Shown here one piece after another: positions 48,221-56,062 of a stretch of 64,000 nucleotides of DNA. The translations under genes were made by a program, and so were the position numbers. Source of the stretch: a virus. Numbering within the stretch: position 1 is the first letter of the stretch; each line of letters starts with the position of its first letter. The stretch spans positions 23,793 to 87,792 of IMG/VR virus record IMGVR_UViG_3300008267_000013. The stretch is one strand, 5' to 3'. The notes beneath the pieces are model-generated. The model was not told the origin of the DNA and made no database searches. It saw nothing but the letters and a program-made list of their open reading frames with translations.

Positions 48221-48284
48221 TAAAAAAACGGTGATGAAAAGGGGCTAGTCCCCCTTGCCAACCCTTTTATGGGCTGGTGGGGGC
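48221..48284 (-). terminator. Double-hairpin cassette 10
   Basis: Minus strand CCAGCCCATAAAAGGGTTGG, GGGGGACTAGCCCC, then GTTTTTTTATC. Follows the stop at 48321. Confidence 0.8.
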
Positions 48285-48320
48285 ATCCCATATGTTGCGG
48301 CTGGGTGGTACCGCCGGGGC

Positions 48321-48659
48321 CTAATACACCCCTTCCAGTTCTGCACTTGTATCATACCATGCGGCCAGAGGGCAAGCCTCATCCTGCCAGTCGGTCATCT
48401 CCTCATAAGCCTCACGGCTGTCAACCTTCTGACACTCATGGAGGGCCATGAGTTCAACAGGCGGCGGAGCGATGTAACCAACAACACCCTCACGCTCCAG
48501 AGCCTCCTCGCGCTCGACAAGCTCTTCGGCTTCACGGTCAGTCATGGGGGGAACCTCGTCAGAGAAAAGGTGCTGGTGGGCTTCGGTCAAGGTCATGGTG
48601 TCTCCAAGATTGCGACAGCGGCGCAGGGCTTCAATGAAGTTGGTGTCGTGGTGACGCAT
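48321..48659 (-). CDS. Acidic hypothetical protein
   Basis: 112 aa; ATG at 48659 with GGAGA. Glu-rich helices (DREAEELVEREEALERE). Promoter at 48682-48710. Confidence 0.5.
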   Translation of the reverse strand: MRHHDTNFIEALRRCRNLGDTMTLTEAHQHLFSDEVPPMTDREAEELVEREEALEREGVVGYIAPPPVELMALHECQKVDSREAYEEMTDWQDEACPLAAWYDTSAELEGVY

Positions 48660-48681
48660 CTTTTGTCTCCAGAGTTGATCT

Positions 48682-48710
48682 AGTCTAGTGTCCTGCAATC
48701 TAGTTGTCAA
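48682..48710 (-). promoter_or_regulatory. Promoter embedded in end of 29-aa membrane peptide gene
   Basis: Minus strand TTGACA (48710-48705), 17-bp spacer, TAGACT (48687-48682). Confidence 0.78.
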
Positions 48711-48789
48711 GCCGGTACATGGCGGCAACAATGATGAGGGCAACTACAAGGGAAGAGAAAAAGATGTTCATGATGCGGTCGTTGTTCAT
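48700..48789 (-). CDS. 29-aa membrane micropeptide
   Basis: GGAGT precedes the ATG. MNNDRIMNIFF then SSLVVALIIVAAMYRLDN: one membrane helix, ending in the codons that make the next promoter's -35. Promoter TTGTCA-17-GAATAT upstream. Confidence 0.5.
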   Translation of the reverse strand: MNNDRIMNIFFSSLVVALIIVAAMYRLDN

Positions 48790-48854
48790 GTTTGACTCCG
48801 TGTCGTGCGCTGTTGATGAAGTGATATTCTCATGGAACCGGCAGGGTGACAAGA

Positions 48855-48917
48855 TAAAAAAAGGGTGCAGGATAGGGGCTGGCCCCCTCTGCCAATCCTT
48901 TTTGGACTGGCTGGGGT
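48855..48917 (-). terminator. Double-hairpin cassette 11
   Basis: Minus strand CCAGTCCAAAAAGGATTGG, GGGGGCCAGCCCC, then CCTTTTTTTATC. Follows the stop at 48924. Confidence 0.82.
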
Positions 48918-48923
48918 CTTAGC

Positions 48924-49127
48924 CTATCGGGGTTCGGAGTCCTTCACCAGCTGTTCAAACTGGTCATACACCCGCTGCCGGTTGCCGTTCAGTTTGTAGA
49001 CACGTTTAACGTGGGCATACATGGAACCCCCTCTGTGCTTCAATCCAGCAAGCTCTAGCTTCAGAGCCGAAAGCTGGGTCCGCATATGATACCAGTTGAT
49101 CGATTGCAGGCCCGTGATCAATGACAT
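48924..49127 (-). CDS. Basic helical protein
   Basis: 67 aa with AAGGAG 5 bases before the ATG. Charged helix, Arg-rich end (YKLNGNRQRVYDQFEQLV). Overlaps the upstream gene end. Confidence 0.5.
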   Translation of the reverse strand: MSLITGLQSINWYHMRTQLSALKLELAGLKHRGGSMYAHVKRVYKLNGNRQRVYDQFEQLVKDSEPR

Positions 49128-49264
49128 AGCTTCTCCTTCTCGTCCCCATAATCACCAGAGCAGCAGGGGCCGCAGATTGCAACCTCCTGTCCATTGATCG
49201 CCCCAACAACACCATGCAGGGAGGGATCGAAGTAGACCCCGCAGCAGTTGCACCTCTTGTCCAT
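49118..49264 (-). CDS. 48-aa zinc-ribbon protein
   Basis: ATG at 49264 with GGGAGG. CNCCGVYFDPS and CGPCCSGDYG give two Cys pairs. Function unknown. Confidence 0.5.
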   Translation of the reverse strand: MDKRCNCCGVYFDPSLHGVVGAINGQEVAICGPCCSGDYGDEKEKLCH

Positions 49265-49323
49265 TAGAGCGACCTCCCGGGGTTGGTGGCAACAGCCACG
49301 ATGGCAATGATGATAAACGTCAT
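49264..49323 (-). CDS. Possible 19-aa hydrophobic peptide
   Basis: MTFIIIAIVAVATNPGRSL, stop overlapping the next ATG (TAATG). Similar in kind to the 29-aa membrane peptide but no clear ribosome site. Confidence 0.3.
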   Translation of the reverse strand: MTFIIIAIVAVATNPGRSL

Positions 49324-49328
49324 TGAGA

Positions 49329-49574
49329 TCAAAGGTCACACTCCTTCCAGCTCATGCCATTCATCGCCATGAGCTGACGCAGCCCACCCTGCTGGCAGCT
49401 CGTTGTCACACTATAACGTCCGCTGTTCAATGTCAAGACACCATCCTTCCTACAGAGTAGCGGAGTGTTATAAGAAAAAATGATGCTGCCATCAGTCCAG
49501 ATCGAAGTGGACTTGCGGCAAGTCTTGCCTGCGTTCCAAGCATTGAAGGCATCCTGAACATTCTTGCGGGCCAT
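49329..49574 (-). CDS. Hypothetical protein
   Basis: 81 aa; ATG at 49574 with GGAGG. Beta-rich middle (SIWTDGSIIFSYNTPLL, GVLTLNSGRYSVTTS). First gene of the leftward 49574-48924 unit. Confidence 0.55.
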   Translation of the reverse strand: MARKNVQDAFNAWNAGKTCRKSTSIWTDGSIIFSYNTPLLCRKDGVLTLNSGRYSVTTSCQQGGLRQLMAMNGMSWKECDL

Positions 49575-49640
49575 GGCATCCTCCGTTGTGTGCCGTCTTG
49601 ATGTGTCTAATCTCTCATGGGTTGACTGCCTTGGCAAGAA

Positions 49641-49698
49641 GAATAAACGATTGCTTGTGGGGGCTAGCCTGCCACGATCAACCTTTTTCCTGGGCAGC
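49641..49698 (-). terminator. Double-hairpin cassette 12, degenerate
   Basis: GGGGGCTAGCC followed by CC...CCTTTTTCCTGGG; imperfect, at the right edge of the GC-richer block. Confidence 0.45.
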
Positions 49699-50062
49699 AT
49701 ATAAACTTTTTTAAAGCTTGACTGGCATGAACACTTTTATTTTTATGTATGGGGTGGTGGGGAGGGGAGGTGGTCATACTGCAAGATGTCACAATATAAG
49801 TCCCTAGAGATATTAAAAAGGGTTAAAAACGGGCATAACCCTCGCACCAACTCCCGGAAAAATTCTCATTTTTGAAACATATAATATTTTAAGAAAACTT
49901 TAACATGTGTTATATTAATCGTCAACAAAAATTTTTTTAAAAAATTTCTAGGATTTCTTCTTGTCTACTGTTTAAATAACTGGTAGTCTATATACAATAT
50001 ATTTTGTTATCTTTATTTAAAAAAATATCTACTTATAGTATACAGGAGAGCAATCAAATATT
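49699..50062. other. Divergent AT-rich intergenic region
   Basis: No gene. Minus-strand genes lie left, plus-strand genes right. It contains GGGTGGTGGGGAGGGG, TTGACT at 49719, a GGGTTAAAAACGGGCATAACCC pair and long A/T tracts around 49930. Promoters for both sides or an origin are possible. Confidence 0.45.
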
Positions 50063-50830
50063 ATGAAGATAACTAAAGAATACTTAAAGCAAGTAATAAA
50101 AGAAGAACTAAATAATCTTGAAGAAGCTTCTTTTTTAGATAAGCTAGCAAATACAGCTCGCAATGTTGTATCCCCTATCAAAAGAGTAAGCTTGTCCCCA
50201 ACTGGTGCTGCTGCTGTTTCAAATGATGAAACCGTTATTCGTGACATACTATCATCTAAGCATGTTGATGTTGTTAATGGTTTTAAAGCAACAGTTACTA
50301 ATTTTTTGATGCCCGGTAAAGCAACCAGCGTTGCTAATATGTTTAGCAATTTAAAGAAACGTTTTCCATTTGGAGATAAATTTTATACATCACTTCAAAA
50401 TTACTTGGGTTATTCTGGTAAAACAACTCCCGGCACAGCTAACATAGAGAAGTTTAAAAAACTTATTGATGATATAAAGCCAGGGCAGACTAAAAAAATA
50501 AAAGAAGCTGATGTTCCTGGGGCCTTATCTGATAGAGAAAGGGATGCTTCCGTAAGATCAACTGCTTCAAAATACGGCTTATCAGCTGGTGATGCCGTCA
50601 AAGCGGACGATATCGACAAGGCTCTAACAACCTTAGCCACCGATAAAACAAATTTAACACCAGATGAGATGGCAGATGTTGCTTCTAAAAAAGGTCTTGG
50701 GGCAGATAAAAACATTCTTGATAAAATGACTTCCTCTGCTTCTGCACAACAATCCTCAGCCAGCCCCACAACCACATCATCACCGGCGACCAAAGTTCCA
50801 CTTGCATTACGTCGTCTTAGAGTTAAGTAA
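50063..50830 (+). CDS. Virion-type protein with MKITKxxLKxxIKEEL N-terminus
   Basis: 255 aa. Starts MKITKEYLKQVIKEELN; the body is mixed, the C-terminal third is Ser/Thr/Pro/Ala-rich and ends basic (LALRRLRVK). Belongs with 8045 and 19723 by its N-terminus. Confidence 0.55.
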   Translation: MKITKEYLKQVIKEELNNLEEASFLDKLANTARNVVSPIKRVSLSPTGAAAVSNDETVIRDILSSKHVDVVNGFKATVTNFLMPGKATSVANMFSNLKKRFPFGDKFYTSLQNYLGYSGKTTPGTANIEKFKKLIDDIKPGQTKKIKEADVPGALSDRERDASVRSTASKYGLSAGDAVKADDIDKALTTLATDKTNLTPDEMADVASKKGLGADKNILDKMTSSASAQQSSASPTTTSSPATKVPLALRRLRVK

Positions 50831-50860
50831 TCAAATAACATTACAGAAAGGTAGTATATA

Positions 50861-51097
50861 ATGAATTCTCAAGTCAATCAACAACGTATGAACGTAGATC
50901 TATCAAATGCTCTTGATATAGTTTGTGAAGAGTGTGGCTGCAAGACCTTCCGTGAGGTTGCTTTTATCAAAAAAGTTTCTGCTCTTGTTTCGCCAACCGG
51001 CAAGGAAGCTGTTGTTCCTGTTGGAACTTTCTGCTGTTCCTCATGCGGTCATGTGAATAAAGAATTCGATCCATTCCACAAACCAGTTGCGCCCTAG
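50861..51097 (+). CDS. Zinc-ribbon protein of a T4-like-phage type
   Basis: 78 aa. IVCEECGCKTFREVAFIKKVS, SALVSPTGKEAVVPV and CCSSCGHVN fit a small conserved protein seen in marine T4-like phages. Two CxxC pairs bind metal. Role unknown. Confidence 0.65.
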   Translation: MNSQVNQQRMNVDLSNALDIVCEECGCKTFREVAFIKKVSALVSPTGKEAVVPVGTFCCSSCGHVNKEFDPFHKPVAP

Positions 51098-51159
51098 GTT
51101 CCTTTCTGTTAGAGTGCAGTTTGGAAGTTTCACTGGTCTCAACCATGGAGGTTTTCTTG

Positions 51160-51399
51160 ATGCACCGTGCTGCTCTTGCAAGAGAAGTTGTCAATCATCA
51201 ACCCTCAAATGTGCTTCGCACTGCTGGTTCCCGAAAAAAATTTGGGCGCGAGCTTTGCGAGGCACTTCAATTTTGGAGCTTTGAAGAAATGCAATCTTTT
51301 GTTGAAGAGATGCGCGGCTTGAATTTTCGGCTGGCTGAGGATCGACAACTTTTTGTTCAGTTCCTTTCATCTTGGATTGGGATTGGAGATAGAACATGA
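51160..51399 (+). CDS. Hypothetical protein
   Basis: 79 aa; ATG at 51160 with GGAGG 8 bases upstream is preferred to 51145. Basic helical first half, acidic second half. Overlaps the HNH gene by 4 bp. Confidence 0.5.
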   Translation: MHRAALAREVVNHQPSNVLRTAGSRKKFGRELCEALQFWSFEEMQSFVEEMRGLNFRLAEDRQLFVQFLSSWIGIGDRT

Positions 51400-51923
51400 A
51401 GGTTCTTACGCTCTCTAGCACATATGAGCCGCTTGGTGTTATAGATTGGGAGAAAGCAATCACGCTTGTTTTTTCAGGCAAGGTTCATGCTGTCTCTGAA
51501 TATGATCGGGAGATTCATTCACCAACTTGTTCTATGAAAATTCCATCTGTTGTTGCTTTCAAACACAGCAAAGGTCGCAGAGTTAAGTCTGTTAGATTTT
51601 CTAGAAAGAACGTTTGGATTCGCGACGAAGGCCGTTGTCAATATTGTAAATCACATGTGTCCATCAAAAGTTTTACACTTGACCATGTTGTGCCAAGAAC
51701 ATTAGGTGGTTCAACTATTTGGACAAATGTTGTTACTTGCTGTGCATCCTGTAATCAAAAAAAGGGTGACAAATTGCTACATAAATGTGGCATGACTCTA
51801 TATAAAGTACCAACAAAACCTTCTAGTCTACCATATGTACAAGATGTAGAATTTTTTTATAATTTTCAAAATACGGTCCCTGAGGATTGGAAGTTTTGGC
51901 TTGGAGAGGACTGCTGTAAATGA
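51396..51923 (+). CDS. HNH endonuclease (McrA-like type)
   Basis: 175 aa. IRDEGRCQYCK, SFTLDHVVPRTLGGSTIW, then VTCCASCNQKKGD: the HNH core with two CxxC pairs, and an N-terminal domain (VLTLSSTYEPLGV). This bacterial-type HNH family is not typical of homing genes; it may cut or nick DNA in phage metabolism. Coupled to the DnaQ gene (ATGA). Confidence 0.8.
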   Translation: MKVLTLSSTYEPLGVIDWEKAITLVFSGKVHAVSEYDREIHSPTCSMKIPSVVAFKHSKGRRVKSVRFSRKNVWIRDEGRCQYCKSHVSIKSFTLDHVVPRTLGGSTIWTNVVTCCASCNQKKGDKLLHKCGMTLYKVPTKPSSLPYVQDVEFFYNFQNTVPEDWKFWLGEDCCK

Positions 51924-52519
51924 TTATAACTTTTATCGATACTGAAACAACTGGGCTGGATCTTATGCAGCATGAGGTTATCGAACTTGGAATGCTTCGT
52001 GTTCATGTCGATAAATCCTGGACTCATTCCAAAATGGAATGTTTTGAAGCCAAGATTAAACCTAAATTTATTAAACGAGCATCACCACAAGCTTTGAAAG
52101 TCAATGGTTATACAGCTGATAAATGGAAAAAAGCTATCAAGGCAATAGATGTTTTGCCAATTTATAAAGAATGGGTTGAGAGTTCTGATTACCTTGCTGG
52201 TCAAAATTTAATTTTTGATTATAATTTTATTAATCAACTTTTTGATCGTGAAGAAATAGAACGTCCACAATATCCCAAGTATTTTGATACTAAGAAAATG
52301 GCGGAAGAGCTTGTCAAGAACGGTACAGTTAAAAGAACTTCATTAGATTATCTATGTGAAAATTTTAATATACATACAACCGGTAGAGCACATACCGCTC
52401 TAGCCGATGTTATGCGTACTTTTGAATTGTTTAAAAAATTATCTGAAACAGTTAAACCAAACGCATTATCGTTTAATAAACCATATGATCCTTTCGCGGA
52501 GCGTGAAAAAAATGGCTGA
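51920..52519 (+). CDS. DnaQ-like 3'-5' exonuclease
   Basis: 199 aa. Exo I FIDTETTGLD (Asp7, Glu9), Exo II NLIFDYNF, Exo III HTALADV: the DEDDh family. It is the likely proofreading partner of the C-family polymerase at 3.6 kb, although an RNase-T-like role is possible. Confidence 0.85.
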   Translation: MIITFIDTETTGLDLMQHEVIELGMLRVHVDKSWTHSKMECFEAKIKPKFIKRASPQALKVNGYTADKWKKAIKAIDVLPIYKEWVESSDYLAGQNLIFDYNFINQLFDREEIERPQYPKYFDTKKMAEELVKNGTVKRTSLDYLCENFNIHTTGRAHTALADVMRTFELFKKLSETVKPNALSFNKPYDPFAEREKNG

Positions 52520-52700
52520 TCCTTTAAAAGATTTGACACCTGATGAAAGAAAGATAGTCAACATTTTGTCATATGGATCACCAGCTGCCAAGCAAGAAGT
52601 TATAATTAAATTGATCTATCTTGGAAAACCAGAAGTATTAGCTAAAGTATTAAATTCAATGTCTGATGCTGATTATTATAAAGTTATGCCTTCTGGATAA
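52512..52700 (+). CDS. Small helical protein
   Basis: 62 aa from an ATG overlapping the exonuclease end. LTPDERKIVNILSYGSP and later helices; no family recognised. Confidence 0.5.
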   Translation: MADPLKDLTPDERKIVNILSYGSPAAKQEVIIKLIYLGKPEVLAKVLNSMSDADYYKVMPSG

Positions 52701-52724
52701 CTAATTATTATAGGAGGGTATTTT

Positions 52725-52895
52725 ATGATTCCTGCCTATATCATCGAAAGTGATAGAAAAAAGCAACAAAATGAAGAAGGAATACAACTAGAAATACCCG
52801 ATTACACTAGAGAATATGAAGAATATTTAAAGCATAAACAAGAAGAAACCGAGCAACAGCAGCCTGAAACAGTAATTATAATAGATATTTATTAA
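52725..52895 (+). CDS. MIPAYIIE-type small protein
   Basis: 56 aa with GGAGG 7 bases upstream. MIPAYIIESDRKK then a Glu/Gln-rich stretch and VIIIDIY. Short proteins beginning this way are common in phages and bacteria; role unknown. Confidence 0.6.
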   Translation: MIPAYIIESDRKKQQNEEGIQLEIPDYTREYEEYLKHKQEETEQQQPETVIIIDIY

Positions 52896-52903
52896 AATAA
52901 AAG

Positions 52904-52944
52904 ACTACTTATGGTATATATTTAAAACCATAGGTAGTTTTTTT
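52904..52944 (+). terminator. Intrinsic terminator
   Basis: ACTACTTATGG / CCATAGGTAGT stem (one G-U) with seven T; the next ATG follows 3 bases later. Confidence 0.9.
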
Positions 52945-52947
52945 ATT

Positions 52948-53526
52948 ATGCTTGATGCCGAAACACAACAATTAGCACGCAGCTTATATAAATTTATGAA
53001 AAAAAAGTTTGGATTCACTTCCAAACCACATATTAAATTTAAATATAGCGAACAAAATGCCGCTAATCATCTTGGGATGACTGGTCACTACGACCCTGAT
53101 TCTGAAGAAATAGTTATATTTTGTGCAAATCGTCATCCAAAAGACATCCTACGGTCACTAGCACACGAACTAATGCACCATATTCAAAAACATGAAGGCG
53201 TGTTAAACCCCGAAGACGCAGCTTCAGAGGGTGATCCAAACTATATCGTTCACGATAAATACTTGGAAAAGATTGAAGCTGATGCTTTTGATCGTGGTAA
53301 TATTGCATTTAGATTCTGGGAGGCGGAACAAAAAATGAATGGTCATGATAAATTATTAAATCAAGAAGAGCAAGTTCAAAAAGAAAATAAAGAAATTAAT
53401 GTTAATCCTGCACTAAAAGATTCAGTAGTATATGTAAAAGATGATAGAGCTTGTAATGATCTATACAACAATAGAGAAGAAACTGTTTTTCAAGATCTAT
53501 TAAAGAAATTTGGGATTAAAAAATAA
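52948..53526 (+). CDS. Zinc metallopeptidase-like protein
   Basis: 192 aa. RSLAHELMHHIQKHEG contains HExxH, followed by EADAFDRGNIAFR, a possible third ligand helix (E-x-x-A-x). The layout suggests a short gluzincin-type protease. The ATG directly behind the terminator suggests a start of transcription near it. Confidence 0.7.
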   Translation: MLDAETQQLARSLYKFMKKKFGFTSKPHIKFKYSEQNAANHLGMTGHYDPDSEEIVIFCANRHPKDILRSLAHELMHHIQKHEGVLNPEDAASEGDPNYIVHDKYLEKIEADAFDRGNIAFRFWEAEQKMNGHDKLLNQEEQVQKENKEINVNPALKDSVVYVKDDRACNDLYNNREETVFQDLLKKFGIKK

Positions 53527-53528
53527 CA

Positions 53529-54653
53529 ATGGCTACTAAAAAAATACAAGAAATGAATGCAGCTGGTGGCGGTTCTGTCGGTTCTGTACAGGGTACAGCA
53601 GGTGGTTTTAGACGCCGTTATAACAGAGCAGCAAAAAATAAAGGGCAACCATTTCAGGTTGCCCCGGAAGTTACTGGTGAGAGCGTGTTACGTGAAGCAA
53701 TACGTAAATTAGTATTCCTAAATCGCATTAAATATCACGAAGAAAATGTTAAACGCGAAATGCAAGAGCAAAAATTACGTAAAGTAATTCGTTATTTGTT
53801 AAGAGAAGGTGACGACGCTCTTGAGGGTGCTCTTGATACAACTGGGCAAACCGCTGCATTTAAATTTTTACAAAAAGTAGAAACAACGACTTTTAAAAAT
53901 TTCTATAGTAATCTAAAAACTTCTAGAAAACAAAGAAGAGAATTTAAAAAAATGTATCTAACCGGTGTTAAGGTATACCTTGATGCCCTCGATCAACAAT
54001 ATTATATTTTAAACCCGCAAGCCAAACAGGGCGGTTCAGCACCAGCTATGCCAACTGGAACACCAGTTTCACCTGTGGCAGCACCAGTAGCAACGGCTCC
54101 TATAGCTGAGGCTACAAAGCCAGTAAATCCTGCTGCATCAGGTGTAGCAGACAGTATTTCATCTGATACTGGACACATACAAAAGCAGGCTATTAGTGCT
54201 GCTGTTAGTCCAAATGTCTCTGCGTCTGGCGATGAAACAATTAAAGCAGCAATCGAAAACGCTAAAGATGCTCTAAAAGCAGACTTAGCACAAATAGATA
54301 ATCTGTATTTTAACTTAAGTTTTAAAGAATTTACTACTAACACAGGTAGATCAACCAGTGATCGTAGAGATTTTAGACTATTTTTAATAGGCGATGAAGG
54401 AACTGTAGGAAACTTACAAGTTAAATTTAAACAATATAATCTTGCCAATCCAATTAAGAATACAATACCAGACGATATCCCAGACGAGGATTCAGACGAA
54501 GCAAGTCCAATTCTTGATGTGCCGAAAGATAGCGCAGCAGGCAGCGCTCCACCTCCAGAAGCACCGGCAGCAGGAGCAACACCACCACCACCGGCAGCAG
54601 ATGGAGCTCCAATTCCGCCTCCTGAAGGTGAGCAACCACCAGAACAAGCATAA
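53529..54653 (+). CDS. Virion-type protein with Pro/Ala-rich tail
   Basis: 374 aa. Helical basic N-terminal part (ESVLREAIRKLVFLNRIKYH), Pro/Ala linker at about 170-200, a mixed domain with LSFKEFTTNTGRS, and a Pro/Ala/Glu C-terminus. Fits a structural or internal head protein; inference. Confidence 0.5.
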   Translation: MATKKIQEMNAAGGGSVGSVQGTAGGFRRRYNRAAKNKGQPFQVAPEVTGESVLREAIRKLVFLNRIKYHEENVKREMQEQKLRKVIRYLLREGDDALEGALDTTGQTAAFKFLQKVETTTFKNFYSNLKTSRKQRREFKKMYLTGVKVYLDALDQQYYILNPQAKQGGSAPAMPTGTPVSPVAAPVATAPIAEATKPVNPAASGVADSISSDTGHIQKQAISAAVSPNVSASGDETIKAAIENAKDALKADLAQIDNLYFNLSFKEFTTNTGRSTSDRRDFRLFLIGDEGTVGNLQVKFKQYNLANPIKNTIPDDIPDEDSDEASPILDVPKDSAAGSAPPPEAPAAGATPPPPAADGAPIPPPEGEQPPEQA

Positions 54654-54665
54654 AGGAAAAATAAA

Positions 54666-54983
54666 ATGAATACTTTAAAAAGAAAAAAATTATATAGAAT
54701 AAACATGGCTACCAAAAATGTATCTGACACTGTAGCAGAAGTTGCTCCAAAAGTCGAACAACCTGTAGCAGAAGTTGAAAAACAGCTTCCGGTAGCATTA
54801 AAAGACGAACCAGTTGTTGCTGTAGAGGTAGTTGAAGCGGTAGAGATGCCAGTAGCAGAAGTAGTAGTTACAGAAGAAGTACAAGAAGAAGTAATAACAG
54901 ATACAGAAGAAAATAAAGAAGTAAAGAAAAACGTACTTCCTAAATTTAAAAAATTCAAAAAAGATGTTGAAGTAGGAGAGTAG
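54666..54983 (+). CDS. Val/Glu-repeat protein
   Basis: 105 aa. Basic start, then Val/Glu/Ala/Pro repeats (PVAEVE, PVVAVEVVEAVE). The last codons contain TTGAAG, the -35 of the next promoter. Confidence 0.5.
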   Translation: MNTLKRKKLYRINMATKNVSDTVAEVAPKVEQPVAEVEKQLPVALKDEPVVAVEVVEAVEMPVAEVVVTEEVQEEVITDTEENKEVKKNVLPKFKKFKKDVEVGE

Positions 54984-54995
54984 TTACTGTATACT
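54967..54995 (+). promoter_or_regulatory. Promoter, leaderless start
   Basis: TTGAAG (54967) in the previous gene's end, 17-bp spacer, TATACT (54990-54995); ATG 8 bases later at 55003. Confidence 0.75.
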
Positions 54996-55002
54996 GTTCT
55001 TC

Positions 55003-55350
55003 ATGAAAACTATATTTGAAGAAACAGCAGAGAGAATAGGTAAATTAGTAGCAGAAAAGAACGTAGCTTACGGAAGTTCTTTTTCACAAGCTCACAAAAT
55101 TCTAGAGGTGCTGTATCCACAAGGTATAGCACCTCATCAATTTACTGATGCACTTGCAATTATTAGGGTAGTAGATAAGCTTTTTAGAATCGCAACTAAA
55201 AAAGATGCTTTTGGAGAAAGTCCTTGGCAAGATATTGCTGGCTATGCAATACTTGGTGTAGTAAAGGCTGAAAATGAATCCAGACAGATGGATACTGAAC
55301 GAAACAAAAAGATGGACCTCCTTACTGAAGAAGCTGAGGAAAGAAAATAA
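55003..55350 (+). CDS. Nmad1/DUF1599-like protein
   Basis: 115 aa. KNVAYGSSFSQAHKIL, IIRVVDKLFRIATKKDAFGE and SPWQDIAGYAIL match a small helical family linked with nucleotide modification or MazG-like functions. Leaderless start. Confidence 0.6.
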   Translation: MKTIFEETAERIGKLVAEKNVAYGSSFSQAHKILEVLYPQGIAPHQFTDALAIIRVVDKLFRIATKKDAFGESPWQDIAGYAILGVVKAENESRQMDTERNKKMDLLTEEAEERK

Positions 55351-55372
55351 AAGTAGTGAAGAGTTTGAGGTT

Positions 55373-55714
55373 ATGTTAAATAATCTTACATTAGAAGAAT
55401 TAATTGCAATGAAGTTAGAATTATCTTCTAAAACTCTAAGAAGCCCATTATTTGGTACCCCTATCTGGGAGCATATACCACAGATAGTGCAAGATGCTGT
55501 ACTAGTGTTTGCTATATCCACTACACAAACTTACAATGAAGCTGCAGCATTTCTTGGAATGACACCATATAAATTATTTAGATTAATAAAAAAATATAAA
55601 ATTGATAACTACTTAGATTTAAATTATAAAGAAAAGTTTTGGAAGCGTAGAGAAGAAAAAGCCAGACAAAAACAGGAATATTTAGATGGTAAAAAAAATA
55701 CAGAGCAAGTCTAA
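55373..55714 (+). CDS. Protein with Fis-like C-terminal helix-turn-helix
   Basis: 113 aa from an ATG with GAGG. TYNEAAAFLGMTPYKLFRLI near the end looks like a Fis/HTH_8-type DNA-binding unit. A start at 55274 would overlap the previous gene by 77 bp. Confidence 0.5.
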   Translation: MLNNLTLEELIAMKLELSSKTLRSPLFGTPIWEHIPQIVQDAVLVFAISTTQTYNEAAAFLGMTPYKLFRLIKKYKIDNYLDLNYKEKFWKRREEKARQKQEYLDGKKNTEQV

Positions 55715-55874
55715 TACGTTTAAAAAAGTCTTAATATCTCTAGGCATTGGTGCTATGATTAGCACAGTTGTATGGTTAGTTCTTGACAGAAGAGCAGTTC
55801 ATAATATGGTATGTCAAATAGTAGCTGTAGATGAACAAGAAGGCATTGTAGCAGTTAGGTGTTTGGCAAAATGA
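55686..55874 (+). CDS. Small membrane protein
   Basis: 62 aa. Basic start, membrane helix about residues 15-32 (VLISLGIGAMISTVVWLVL), then a soluble VDEQEGIVAVRCLAK tail. Confidence 0.55.
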   Translation: MVKKIQSKSNTFKKVLISLGIGAMISTVVWLVLDRRAVHNMVCQIVAVDEQEGIVAVRCLAK

Positions 55875-56014
55875 GTATGTTTGCAGTATGTTTTATGATA
55901 CAATGTGCTAATGTATGTGCAGAAATTATTGTTAATAACGATGCTTCATATTCTGTTGGAGAGTTTAAGATTGTAAATTATGATGAGGAGTGCTTAAGAA
56001 ACGAAAATAAATAA
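55871..56014 (+). CDS. 47-aa small protein
   Basis: ATGA overlap with the preceding gene. Hydrophobic Cys-containing start (MFAVCFMIQCANVCA) that may be a signal sequence, then a short acidic part. Confidence 0.5.
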   Translation: MSMFAVCFMIQCANVCAEIIVNNDASYSVGEFKIVNYDEECLRNENK

Positions 56015-56020
56015 ATTTAT

Positions 56021-56058
56021 GGGGATATAGCTCAACTGGTAGAGCACCGCGTTTGCAA
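56021..56058 (+). pseudogene. 5' half of a tRNA-Ala gene (anticodon TGC)
   Basis: GGGGATA-TA-GCTC...GAGC-A-CCGCG-TTTGCAA is a canonical tRNA up to the end of the anticodon loop; the expected CGCGG, T-arm and TATCCCC never follow. The break is next to the HNH gene on the other strand. Confidence 0.7.
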
Positions 56059-56062
56059 AAGA

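Noticed and set aside
54002-54958. 318-codon minus-strand frame rich in Thr/Ser/Ala
   Set aside because: Antisense of the Pro/Ala/Val-repeat genes; composition explained by the repeats.
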